Assembly (NCBI GenBank): GCA_902806575.1
Contig: CADCXD010000001.1
Span: 62,001-126,000 of the forward strand
Reading direction: 5' to 3'
DNA: 64,000 nt
Source of the DNA: Jackrogersella multiformis
Lineage: Eukaryota; Ascomycota; Sordariomycetes; Xylariales; Hypoxylaceae
A program made the position numbers and the translations under genes. Below, piece after piece: positions 35,381 to 47,256 of the stretch (its first letter is position 1; each line of letters starts with the position of its first letter). Below the pieces are notes generated by a model. The model was not told the DNA's origin. It was given only the letters and a program-made list of their open reading frames with translations, and did no database searches.

Positions 35381-37048
35381 AGGTATCTTTTGTCTCTACA
35401 CTACCTACCTACACTAGTGTAGTAGTGCAGATAATACCTATGGTCTATCTTCTTTGAATGAGGGAGTGGATGGAATGGAAAGCGAGCCATCGCTAACTGC
35501 TTAGAGGTCATCGCTCTCTTAGGTTTCCATCCACAACTAAACATGTGCCTGAATAGGTACTTCGCACAGGCTGCCCATTACTGAACATTCCTACAATAGT
35601 CAATATCTACCTAGGTAGGTAGGTGTCCTGGGAATCTATCAAGGAACATCTATCCACCTGCAATTTGGCATCTGCATTCAACCTTGAAGGGGAAAACCTG
35701 GGGTAGCCAAAACGAGACAAAAATGGAAGCTTTGATTCCCGAGTGCTCTGAGAGTTTTGAGACACAAGTAGGTAGTCCAGGTAGTCCAGGTAGCCCAACG
35801 GTTCTGATTGGAATGCTTCTAGGGTTCAGGCAGGGGTCCTGGCTTAAACGTTTAATTAAAGTCTAATCTGGGGTCCATCGGGGAAGGATCTTCCTTTTCT
35901 TTAGCGACCATACTACGTAGTACAAAGGTACATAATGTACCTAGATGTTGTTATATGCAACACCTACATGATAAAAGACATCCTGGCTGAAGGTAAAGGA
36001 GAAGAAAAGACACCCTTCACCAAAATCAGCGGATAAACAAAAAGGTAACTGAGTATGTAATAGTATTTGAAAATATAGATACACTACGTGCTTAAAGATA
36101 TAATACCTACCTGGATCAATCGTTGATAAATTTTGATGATAAAATTTCACACTTACACAGTAGGTAGGTACGGTACCTATGTGTTAAGTAGGTAGGTACT
36201 TTAGGTACCTACCTATGTAGGTACCTGGTATCTTTAACATTAAACTCACGTGGTTGTAAAAAGCGTAAAAAGCATTTATTTCGCTGCGCACTCTCTTCTT
36301 TTAATACAGGGCTTCAATCCGTTTTGGGTATGTGGGGGCACATCTTGCAAGGTTTGATTATTGTTGTTGGCTTAAGATTGTACTACTTACCAAATACTCC
36401 TAGGAAGGTACTCTTGATTAAGTACATAGTAGTGGGAATTTATTCAAAACTACCTACCTAGGTAGTATCCTGTTGATGTTTGTTAGGAACCTACCACTTA
36501 GTTATCCTTACTTTAGGTAGGTAGGTCCTTTACCTACCTAGTAGTAGCAAGGCTCATTTGGGAAATGCAACCATCTCATCTCTCGGCCAATCTACGACTT
36601 AATTTTTCTTCTTCTCTTCACATAATTTTGGACTCAACCCCTATTGATCCTTAGGTGTTCGCTTTACGCCTACTTTCTTTGTTTGGGTCTGGGTTGTTAA
36701 GACATTGTTGTGGTTCAGACTTGGAATATGCAAATATTTCCAGTAACAACATAATACATCATTCTCTACATCCGTACATACCTACATCGTAGTGTAGTAA
36801 AGAACTGACAGCATCCTTGCAGCAGCCGGGCCAGCAGGTATCCGCACGCGCTTAGCTGTCTCACTCAATCTTTCTGCCCTCGAACCCTGTCAGGTTTATA
36901 TGCAGCCGTCAATCAGGGTCACCCAGGCGTCTCGAATGAGAAGCCCCGACCTCGACAAGAGTTCGTGACGCCGATTGGCTTCCACCAGTCAGCCCCCTTG
37001 AACGACGACATACATACAGTCGACCCTCTTTCAGTTGCATTGTGGATC

Positions 37049-40000
37049 ATGTCGCATATATCGCTTCAGTGTAGCGAAAACCCATCTGATTCTCAAGTTT
37101 TAGAGGATAGCCCGACAATTGGGAGGGCCATCATGAATTATCCTTCTGCTGACACCAACCCGCCTCTATCACTCTCCACATCACTTAGCACAAAGTAAGT
37201 GAGACATATGGTTTTTTTCTTATTTTTTTCTTATTTTTATTTTATTTTCGTCCCTCAGTCCCTTTTTCTAACCATCTACATGTATTGTTATCACGGTCAG
37301 CTGCTGCTTACATGTACCTAGTTTCCAAACGTGTATGTTATGGAATGCTAGATGGAACAAACCTTTTTTCTTCTTTTCTTCTTCCCCGTTTTGTTCATAT
37401 CAACCAATTGCGAAACTTCTGGGCCTTCTGTTGTCTAGAAAACTCCCTGCAGCTTATCGTGCACGCCTTGATGCTGGTGCTGACTTGAGTCCCCACTCTC
37501 GCCATTAGACAACGGAAACCTCCAGCTCCCAGCCCTCTACAAACGAGTACGGCCGTGTCTCCGCCTTCCAGTGCAAGCCCATCCCAATCGAAATTCCCCG
37601 AGCCCGTACGCGAGTTGTTCTCAGCTGCTTCGTTCACCCAGGGTCTTTCGCGACAACTGCTGCGACACTCTCCTGTAGACGACAGGACGAACAACTCATA
37701 TCTCCTAGGAGGTGCTAATCGCAAGGGGGATATTTCCCCAGTTTCACCACTGTCTTCTGACTACGGGTTCGTACTTTTTTTTTAGTTGATTCTCACATTG
37801 ATTCTTACAATGTTTTCTTCAACAACGTCCTGCGTCCGTCTCTACAAGCAAGACTTGAGTAAATCTGACAGGACTTTTGTACGCTTTTAGTGCGAGACTA
37901 TTACCCTATCCTTCGAATGACACTAGAAGTGTTTCCGACCCAATCGCAACTACAAGGCCGCCTGTAGGCTCTGCGGGTGCGAGTCTGCCCAACATGGCTG
38001 GCAACCAGGTATCCTCAAAGCCTGACACCCCTTCAGGTGCTCCGCGGACGTCATCTATCGACTCAGCCATATCCGCCATTTCCACGAGAACACACTCTCA
38101 TCAGGGCTCGCAGGATGCTCAGTCTGGAACTGCAGATATTTCTCACTTGGTCAGGGCAGCAGGTAGTCCCGAGGCTGTCATACAATACCTACTGAAAGAG
38201 AAGCAGTCTCAATCTCAGCAAAATGCCCAGTTATGGAGACTTGTCGACAAGCAGAGAGCCATGATCTTAGGCTTGAACAAAGATCTCGAGCGAGCTTTGA
38301 AGGATAAGGAGAAATATAGAAAGAAACTGAAGGACGTTATGGCTGCGCATGATGACCATCTCAAGCTCGATCTGACACAGCCAAGTATACCTAGCAGCTC
38401 GCAGGTCATTGTAAACGTGCCTAAAGGACGGGAAATTGATGTGCCAGCGTCACCATCGAACCTTGATTCAGACAGCGTTAAACACTCTCCCATCGATGTC
38501 TCTCTAGCTCCCTATCCGATCACACCCCCGGCTGATCAAGTTTCTAATGGGCTGCCATCGGCAGTTGGTGAGCTCTTGGATCCGTCGCATGCGATGCCAA
38601 AGGCATCCGAACATGCGTTGGACCATTTTGATCGCGAAGAGGAGGATCGTGTTGCCGAGGACGCCACGAAGGCGTCCGATGTATCGAGAGATTTACCGAT
38701 CAATCTCACGCTACCTCCGTCTCGAAGCCTTCCAAGCGAACCTCCTCGAATCCCACCTCCTAAGCGCCCCGCCGACCCTCCAGCAGTGTCGGTCATCGAA
38801 GCAACGCCCTTGGCTGACCAGGGCATATCCCAATTTCCGCCCCCATCTGCTCCACCGCCACGCAAGCCTCCTCCTGCTCCGTTACAATTAAAGAAGGAGT
38901 CAAATGTCCCTGCTTCAATTTCTCCGGAGGACGGGGATGATTCCGATTCGGATTACGATTCGTTGTTAGAAGTGGATGAGCTGCCGATCCCCGAGAAACG
39001 TGGCCGAAGAAAAACAAGAGAGGAAGATGACCGAGAAAGAGAAATCCTCGCGCTAAAAGAAGCAGAGGCTCGAAGTCTATCTAAGAAGAGCAAAAAAGGT
39101 AGCCAAAAGGGAACACCCATCGCTGAGGAATCCGAACCATCTAAATATGGATCTCCGGCTAGTCCCCGAATGACTGTTGTCCAACCTATATTCGCACCTG
39201 ATAATATTCCTGCATCGCTAGCCGGCGTCCTAAGTGGTAACGAGATCCGACAAACTATGGTTCCTGTTGCATTCATGAACTCTGGCCTTCCTGCAAGTCC
39301 GAGGCCAATGCCCCAGAAGTCACCAATGAATTCGCCTCCAATGTCTCCTCGCAGCTTAGGAATGGGGACGACTATACCTCTATCGCCGCGAGCTCCCCGG
39401 CAACCCATCCCTATTCCTCCTAATACGCTAATGTCTAGCCCTCCTGCGAACCGGGAAAGCCCTACCGAGAGAAGAGGGATCTATAAAGGATTTATTACAG
39501 AGGAATATCCCGATCTACTACTGCCGCCAAATGCCCTTCCGTCTATAGAGGTCAGGGTTGCGTCGTCTCGCATGAAGCCATCGAGAGCGAGTCTCCTATC
39601 ATTGACGCAGTTGGAGGAAGATCCCGTCTTCACACTAGCTATTTTCTTACGACCCGAACGCGTCGAATTATGGCGAGTGGAGAAGGATATCACGTCTCTC
39701 TCAAAGCTCGATCAAAAGATGAAGCAATGCGCATCCTTCACTGCTAAGACGCCGGATAGGTCTCTGTTCAGTGGTCACTCGCCCGCCAAACTTGATACCC
39801 GCCGTATTATTCTAGACCAGTACCTCGAAGAGCTCCTCGACACTCCCCTCGACACCCCGACCGCCTTGGAACTGTGCAAATACTTGTCAACCAACACCAT
39901 TCGACCTAATGTTGGTGATTCCTCACCGACCAATGAATCGAGTAACGAAAGTATCACGCAGAAGAAAGGTCCCGGAGGTAGGCCGTTGAAGAATGGTTAT

Positions 40001-41899
40001 TTGACGAAGAAAGGCAAGAATTTCGGTGGATGGAAAGCTCGATTCTTCGTTCTCGATGGACCACACCTTAAATACTACGAGACACCTGGCGGTGCACATC
40101 TGGGCACTATCAAGCTTCAGAAGTCGCAAATCGGAAAGCAGTCCCAGCAAACTAATGATGGATCTCCCGCGAGCGGTCCAAACGGAGACGAGTTAGATAA
40201 CCAATATCGCCATGCGTTCCTAGTTCTCGAACCGAAAAAGAAGGATTCTAGTAGTCACGTGAAACATGTTCTATGTGCAGAGAGCGACTTGGAGCGTGAT
40301 CAATGGGTAGATGCTCTACTGTGCTGGATAGACTATCGGGATAGTAACGACGAGGAGGCGCATTCATCTGCCAGTCATGATCGGAGTCATGCTGGGAGCA
40401 GCAACACTCCCCCCAATGCAACTTTGAAGAAAAAGGGGCATGCTCAGGGGAAGCTTCAAGGACAACGAGGTGGTAGTCAAGAGGGACTGATCGGGATGAG
40501 TTACGACTCGGTCAAGCAAGGCAACATTCCCGAGGGCGCTCCCCTTCGAAATCGTAAAATAGATACGCCGGAACCTCAAGATAAGATGAGCGGTCCGATC
40601 TACACCATCTCTGCGCCCAAAGACCCACAGTTGATACCTGATTCAGCATCATGGGGTAGTAAGACGAGTCTGGCTCTGCCTGGACCTACCACCGAGGAGA
40701 AGAAACAAAGGAAACGTAGCTTCTTCGGGTTCGGTCCCAAAACTAGATCTTCCAGTGACGATCAAGATCCGTTATATGGTTCCAATGGCGGGAATACCCA
40801 AAGCCAAATTGACCTGAGAGGACCGATTCGACAGGCATTTGGAGCGACACTCGCCGAAGCTGTTAGATTTAATGGGCCATTTGATGTTAACGTTCCCCTT
40901 CCGGCAGTGGTATACCGCTGCATCCAATATCTCGATGCCAAGAACGCAATTCTAGAGGAGGGCATTTTCCGGCTCAGTGGTTCCAATGTAGTAATCAAAC
41001 AGCTACGCGAGCGCTTCAATACTGAAGGCGATGTTAACCTTCTCACCGACGAGACCTATTACGACATTCACGCCGTTGCTTCCTTGCTAAAGCTCTACCT
41101 TCGGGAGCTTCCAACGAGTATTCTCACAAGGGACCTCCACGTGAACTTCTTAGCAGTAACGGAGATGTCTAATCAGCGAGAGAAAATCTCGTCTTTAGCT
41201 GAGCTCGTGCAGCAACTTCCGCTGGCTAACGAGACGTTGCTAAAGTATCTGATTGCTTTCATAATCAAGATCATCAACCACTCAGACATGAACAAGATGA
41301 CTGTGCGAAATGTCGGCATTGTCTTCTCCCCAACACTGAATATTCCAGCTCCGGTATTTGCGTTATTATTACAGAACTACCAGGGCGTCTTTGGGATAGA
41401 GCCCGAGGAGTACGAGCTTCCGTCCCCAGACCTGGATACCGATTCTCGTGCACCACGGGAGACACAACCGCGCCGGCCATCTACAGCAGCAGGCTCACCT
41501 CAAAGACAACGGCTCCTAGAACAGGTACAGCAACGGTCGACGCCTACCCCACCACCTGTCCTTACGGGCGGTCTGCGTCCGACTGGAACACCACCACCCC
41601 GCCAGACCTCGTATGAGCCGCATTATCTGGCTCAAGGAGGATCGCAATCATCTCTTCGCCCAACTTATGAAGGTGGCTTTGTTGTGCCGCCGGGCTACGA
41701 GTCAAGCTCAAAGCAGCCCGGTTATGATCGTCCGCATTACGGAACCTCTCACGAACAAGATTACAACGACAATTCTCTATCCACGTATGACCAGTCTTAT
41801 AATAAGAACAAACGAAGAGAAAGCTCGATGTTCATGGGAAACATGATGCTTAATCAGCAAGGCTCGAAGAGCCGTTTGAGGGAGGAAACTAGAATGTGA
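37049..41899 (+). CDS. RhoGAP with PX and PH domains (Bem3-like)
   Basis: GTPase-activating protein for Rho/Cdc42 GTPases, expected at the polarity cortex. Exons 37049-37194, 37509-37766 and 37891-41899 encode 1470 residues. Parts in order: disordered Ser/Pro-rich N-terminus; coiled coil (about 225-285, QLWRLVDKQRAMILGLNKDL and following); long Pro/Ser-rich linker with SPR/PP motifs; PX-like domain (about 664-805); PH domain (about 835-948, KNGYLTKKGKNFGGWKARFF to DQWVDALLCWID); RhoGAP domain (about 1119-1304) with the arginine finger in EEGIFRLSGS and the structural KLYLRELP and NVGIVFSP motifs; Pro/Tyr/Gln-rich tail. The start was chosen at the first in-frame ATG of exon 1 (MSHISLQ); its frame extends upstream without another ATG. 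The 314-bp first intron is CT-rich near its 5' end. Domain order matches yeast Bem3. Confidence 0.9.
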
Positions 41900-44258
41900 T
41901 GACACCTAATGTCGAAATTCAACGCCATTAACGCCATCTTGGTTATGTGATGGTCACTTGGGATGGCTTCGCCCCTATTTGAGTCACGATGTGTTGCTGT
42001 TTCAAGTTGGCGCAGATACTACCATTTTGGTGAAACTCATTCGATTACCTCGCATTCACGAACGATTTTGCGGTTGCCGCATGCTCGACAACCGGAACTA
42101 GGGTACTTCATACCCCATTGACTTAGACCGAGCATCACTCCATTAATATAGCTGCTATGGACTGGGGCCCTAGCGAACATAATAGTCTACTTGTAGTTTT
42201 TTTTTTTTTTTTTATAAAAAAAGAAGACAATTCTAGGATGTGGGTCTAGAGCATAGGACAAAGGTGAAAGCAAAGAAGAATTTTATTCAGTTACCCCGAA
42301 CCATGGAGCCAGTTTTCGGCAGAATTGGCGTTGCGGCAGTGGCTTCAGGTGGCCTTTTGTCGATTTGTATTGACCAGATGAATTTCTTGAATGACGCGAC
42401 GGCGGAATGTTGTGGCGTTGGTGGTTCTCATAGCGAATGATCACGAATGATCACCAAGTTTACACTTAGCGAATGAAGAACCAAATATTTCCTCTTTCCC
42501 CAGTTATAGTTTGGGCATTTCTTTTAGTGCCGAACTTGTTCCTGGTTAGAGTATTGTAGTAGTATATAGGAAGCCTCTACATGCGTTGAACGGTACTATC
42601 AAACTAGGCTGGCCAGTTACTGGCTTGCGAAGAGCCTCATCATCCTCAAATACCTAGGTAAGTAGAGTATCGTGAAATGCTCAGAGGCTAATTGGGTTGT
42701 TCTGGTTCTAGATGGGCAGCACCCAAGTTTGTCCTGGTTTTACTAGTCATGTTCTACAGCTCGATCATCCCCCGGGGGGGTTTCTCGGCGCAGCAAACTT
42801 TGTTATCCCTTCGCAGCCGGCCTCCGGGTCACACCCTCACAATGGAAGCCGGATCAGCAGCCGGCTTCTGCTTTTGGATAGATGCAGATCGGTGCGTTCG
42901 TAGAGACAGGTCTCGACTCTGGGCTTCAAAGGCCCCTCTCGGGTTCCTTTCCCGGGTTGACGTATAGGTTACCTACCTAGGTAGGTTAAGGTATCAAGTC
43001 ACCAAAGTACAATGCAATGCAGCTGGTACTATCTAATTTTCAACCTATATGTCGTAGACTAGAGTTGTTATGAATACCTAAAATGAGGTGATTGCAGTCT
43101 CTGTAAATCAGGCCCTTAGGTTAGCAAGTCTCTTCGTCCAAGGAGTTAACTCCAAGATTTCTTTTCTTATAGAAGTTGGTCAAGATTTGGCATATGCTGG
43201 ATAAGCACTACGATTAATGTCTAGCTACACAGTCTAGCTCCTTATAATGTTAGGTACTTAGGTAGGAGTTGCCAAGGCACTTATATGTATCTGCTATCCT
43301 AGAGACCGTGTTGGGAGTTCTAGATCTTTAAGTGCGTTAGTCGGGGTAACGGTTTGAATGATCGTTGCATCAATAAACTCAACTTAATCAAATTATGATT
43401 GGAGGACCTTGGCCTATCGTTAGGCATAGATTCAAAGCGTTTTGTTGCTATGTAACACTTTGATTTCTAGTTTTATACAAGCGAAGGGATCGAAACTTAT
43501 TTTGGGAAGGTATTGCAGGGGGGGGGGGAAGATATATTAATCTAGATAGGTAGTTAATAGTCATAGAATGCCGCGTAAGGTTATATATAGATAGCTTCTC
43601 TTGCCTATGGCTCTTCTGAGTTTACCTAGGTAACTAACCGTCTCGGCATCGGAGCGACTACATACCTCTAGGTATGTAACCAGTAAAGGGGTTGGTCGCG
43701 GCTCCATAAGAGACCCGGCGTTGTTAGCCTTGAGCTTATTGCGTGGGCTGCAGATTCTCCGCCATGCTGTTCGTCACAACCTTGGAAGGAATTGCTTTCC
43801 TTCGTATATCTAGACTCGCAGAGCCACACACACAAGACATTATTATCTCAAGGTTGTTTAGAGCCGATCAGGTAGTATGCAGACAACGGTTGCTACACAA
43901 TACGGAGCAGAGTATGGTTTCGAGCGGCTCTGACCCGCTTGCGAGAGAGGAGAAGAGAGGAGAGGAGAGGAGCGGAGGTTTATGTTATCATAAAACAAGT
44001 ATATACTGACATACTAATGTATGTGTATGCCGTTGAGTTAGGTATATTTAATGTTTTACATAGTACTTAGTGTACTGTGGGACATATCTTAATATGCTGA
44101 CATGTCAGTTTTGGCAGGTATCTAACCCAGGTAGGTAGGTAAGGGGTGGCAGCTTCGCTAGCCGGGTAGGTAAGATGATTGGAGATTTTGGAGATTTGGA
44201 GATCTGGGCAGCTGGTAGGCAGGGCCTGTCATACCATGTCACGCCAGTCACAAACTAA
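41900..44258. other. intergenic, no gene seen
   Basis: 3' side of the RhoGAP gene and further spacer. It holds a T-homopolymer run (about 42198-42213) followed by an A-rich stretch, TACCTAGGTAGG words at about 42650, 42970 and 43250, a G run near 43518-43528 and a GAGAGGAGAG purine tract at about 43946-43974. Frames here are short and lack protein character. Confidence 0.5.
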
Positions 44259-44260
44259 TA

Positions 44261-44563
44261 CTAGCACTGGCTACATATAAAGTTCGCCTTGTGCCCTAGC
44301 GGGCACTGCGCTTTAATTAACGAAACGAGCAAGAATAGCTTTTTACCTCTTTAAGATAGCTATCCTATACAATATTCATATGCCCTATTAACACATCTTT
44401 TTAGCGCTATATTGTATATGTAAAAGCACATATATGCTTACCTTATAAAATTCCTAAAAAGATCATGTACTGGTACTTGGTTAATTACTGCCCGTTTGGC
44501 TAGGTAATTAAAGCGCAGTGCCCGCTAGGGCACAAGGCGAACTTTATATGTAGCTAATGCTAG
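44261..44563. mobile_element. MITE-like element with ~59-bp terminal inverted repeats, TA flanks
   Basis: The left end (44261-44319) and right end (44505-44563) are inverted copies of each other with only two mismatches. Each begins CTAGCA and contains TACATATAAAGTTCGCC, TTGTGCCCTAGCGGGCAC and TGCGCTTTAATTA. The 185-bp centre has no coding capacity. Both ends abut the dinucleotide TA, compatible with a TA target duplication as made by Tc1/mariner-type transposases. Small size, long inverted ends and no gene fit a non-autonomous miniature element. The superfamily is inferred from the TA flanks only. Confidence 0.88.
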
Positions 44564-45113
44564 TACCCCAATATGAGACTCGATTAAGCCACACTGGCAG
44601 GGGCCACTGGCAGGGGCAACATTTCCCATTACCAAACTCGGGCTTCCCATGTGTCTTGTTGCTTCCAGTATATTTCAGGGTACCTACACTACACTAGTGT
44701 ATTTGAGTCCGCGGGAGAAATATGATAGACCTACCTAACCTAGGTAGCTACCTAGGTACCTAGTGTAGGAGGTAGGTAGCTGCTACCTTAGTAAAGTAAT
44801 AATAGGTACCTACCTACTACCATACCTGCCTACCTAGTGTAGTGTAGTAGTAGCGGAATTGGGAATAAGTTGCGTAATAATTAGGACCCATCTTTTACGT
44901 TCTTACATCCATTCTTACATCTTTTACATTTTTGCATTCTTGCATTCTTTGCATTCTTACATTTTTACATTTTCACATCTTTACATTGCTATATAACGTT
45001 AGAGCTACTCCAACTTGCAGCCTCTAAAGCCAGCCACCATCCCGCGGTGTGCGAGTTCGCTCGATAACAGCTTCAACGTGTACGTACTGGAGTTTACCAT
45101 ACCTAGCTAAACT

Positions 45114-45206
45114 ACCCATCCATCCCTAGGTTAGGTAGGTATTAAGTAGGTATCCAAACTAGGTACCTACCTACCTACCTACCTAGGTACCTAGGGATGG
45201 ATGGGT
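45114..45206. repeat. 93-bp foldback containing TACCTAGGTA words
   Basis: The 18-base arms ACCCATCCATCCCTAGGT (45114-45131) and ACCTAGGGATGGATGGGT (45189-45206) are perfect reverse complements. The loop is built of TAGGTAGGTA on one side and TACCTACCTACCTAGG on the other, so pairing can extend inward. Confidence 0.9.
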
Positions 45207-45323
45207 TCTATCCAGTCATATCTCTTACGGAGCCGACCCCGAGACGGCTTGACGTCCCGTGCGAAACATGCATACAGCCACAGGGAGATTTGGTAATTTA
45301 GAGGCGAGGAGTAGTGTGCACTC

Positions 45324-45355
45324 GGGCACACGGGCACACGGGCACACGGGCACAC
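45324..45355. repeat. GGGCACAC tandem repeat, four copies
   Basis: Four exact 8-base copies, followed by a partial GGG. Intergenic minisatellite; any frame through it is an artefact of the repeat. Confidence 0.9.
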
Positions 45356-45493
45356 GGGTACATTACATCCATTACATTGTATATTGATAGCACGGTACAG
45401 TATACACTGAACCCTAGCAGCTCAATGGTGATATCCTGCCGGCCGCGAGTTCGTAATAGATCCAGCCCTGAAAGTCTTCAGAACAATCTGGAC

Positions 45494-45517
45494 ACTGGCA
45501 CTGGCACTGGCACTGGC
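45494..45517. repeat. ACTGGC tandem repeat, four copies
   Basis: Four exact hexamers plus a trailing ACTGGA variant. Intergenic microsatellite. Confidence 0.9.
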
Positions 45518-46129
45518 ACTGGACATGCAACTTTATAATCATTTAGCAGACCCTTTGAATCGTTATCAACACTCATCATGGAAGTTCCTAGGCACAAACA
45601 AATCTCTGATCACTGATCTCGAACAAAGCCTACCTAGGTACCTACCTAGGTAGTTATATGAAATTGCCCGCCTCCCCTTATAGGCTTATTTGACATCTTA
45701 TCAATATGATATTCCCTAGTTAATCATCCTATCGAAAGAATAGACCTAGTCTATTAAAGTTGGTTTTTTTTTTGGTTTTTTTTTTCTTGCTTTTCTTTTC
45801 TTGGACGGGAAGAGAGGGGGGGGGGGAGTTGAACGCGATTCATCGAAACTCCCTTCATCGTTCCACTGACGCCTGTTCTGTTCTGTTCTTTCATCCACAT
45901 ACACATACACATACACATCCACATCCACATACAGGCATACTACACACCACATTGATCCATCTCTATTTCATCTCATCGACCTCACGGACCCAGGACCACT
46001 TCTTATATACCAAAGACAAATCAGCTAAATATTTGTAAACTTCGGACTCGAAATTGCCGAATTGGACTGGACTTGAACGAGCCTGTGCTCCATTATCCTA
46101 TTATAGGCTAGAAGGTCCGCATCGCAAGT

Positions 46130-47256
46130 ATGAATACAACCTTCGGCGTCACGCAGAAACTCGACGACTGGTCGGACGAGGTGTCTCCGTGGGCGCAGAC
46201 GATATTTGACTCATCCTTTGGTGAAAATATACCACCAATTCCCGACACCCAATTCTGGCGAAACCCTGGACATAGTTCGGAAGAGTATTGTAGAGTAGCC
46301 TCACAAGCCACCCGAGAGGGATTAAGGCATAGCTTCGATACCGCGGACAATGTAAGTCTTCCTCCTCCTTCACAGCTTGGTCTCCTATATATCTCCTATA
46401 TATCTACCTCTCCGAGGTAAATATCGGATCGCTACTCGATTAGATGGGACTTTCTTCACGCTTTGCCACGAGCTGATGATCGATCTAGTTTGAGTATTGT
46501 TACACGATCGACAACACCGCTTCAGGGTCAAGGCTAGGACCTGAACATAATACCTTCAGTTATGACTACCAACGACATTCGATCGCGCAAATGACCAATT
46601 TATCGGATCATCATCAGTTAGTCGACTCTTTGGTACCCCGTAGAAAACAAACTCGTGACGACGGCGACGATGACGGCGAAGAAGAAGAAGAAGAAGAAGA
46701 TGCTGCTGGTGACGACGACGATGATGATGTGCGACCCTTTCAGGCGGAAGACGAAGGACTTTTTGACAACAGCCGTACGCCATCGACCGTGACAATAGCT
46801 AGCAAGCAGCAATCAGCAAGTCCTGAAGCATTCCAATCATCCGCATCACCCACATCGCCCATATCGCCCACAGGAACCTGGATTAGTAGCGATTGGGGTA
46901 GCGGTGGACAATCCCTAGCGTTTCCTACTGCCACTACCTACACCACTAACAACGGCGTCAGCATTACAACTGCTGCTGGCACAACAATGGAAACGCTAGC
47001 GCCTACTAGAAATAGGCGCAACCGGGAGCGCAACCGGGTAGCGGCACACAAGTGCCGGCAGAAAGCTAAGCAAAGTATGTCGGAGCTTCAGACGCGGGAG
47101 CGGCAGCTCAGCCAGCAGAATCGTATACTACAAGAGCACGCGGGTAGCCTACGCGATGAAATCCTAGACCTCAAGAACGAGATCCTCCGGCATAGCGACT
47201 GCAACAGCGATATCATCCAGAATTATATCGTGCGCGCGGCTCGCGACGTAAATTGA
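46130..47256 (+). CDS. bZIP transcription factor (ATF/CREB-like)
   Basis: Two exons, 46130-46351 and 46489-47256, give 329 residues. The bZIP domain occupies about 246-310: the basic region contains NRVAAHKCRQKAKQ, matching the ATF/CREB-type N-x3-AA-x2-CR signature, and the heptad leucines continue through LQTRERQLSQQNRILQEHAG to LKNEILRH. This predicts dimeric binding to CRE-like sites in the nucleus. A strongly acidic Asp/Glu run (about 128-150) could act as an activation or interaction segment. The first exon begins MNTTFGVTQKLDDWSDEV. Exon 2's acceptor (CTAG before TTTGAGTAT) is my choice, as it keeps phase 0 and sits after the last in-frame stop; an acceptor 6 bases later is possible. 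Stress or developmental regulation is typical for this class, but nothing in the sequence specifies it. Confidence 0.87.

Larger units (their letters stand above)
32750..37048. other. long spacer rich in palindromic words
   Basis: No gene recognised in 4.3 kb. It contains several tight palindromes of the ACACTA/TACCTAGGTA/TAGTGT family (33288-33321, 33620-33643, 34480-34550, 35400-35430, 36160-36225, 36450-36545), a GGCAT pentamer repeat (35356-35380), and a CAGC/CT-rich stretch after 36800 that looks like the promoter and leader of the RhoGAP gene. Confidence 0.5.
44566..46129. repeat. intergenic, repeat-dense
   Basis: Spacer between the MITE and the bZIP gene. It contains TACCTAGGTA/ACACTAGTGT words (44685-44855), a degenerate array based on CTTACATTTTTG (44895-44990), a 93-bp foldback (45114-45206), GGGCACAC repeats (45324-45355), ACTGGC repeats (45494-45517), and CACATA repeats (45895-45935) within a pyrimidine-rich leader before the bZIP start. 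Confidence 0.6.

Noticed and set aside
36868..36890. Reverse-strand GGGTTCGAGGG resembling a tRNA B box
   Set aside because: The bases after GGTTCGA do not fit the B-box consensus and no acceptor stem is visible.
45314..45538. Plus-strand frame through the GGGCACAC and ACTGGC repeats
   Set aside because: Most of it is tandem repeat; no coding signal.
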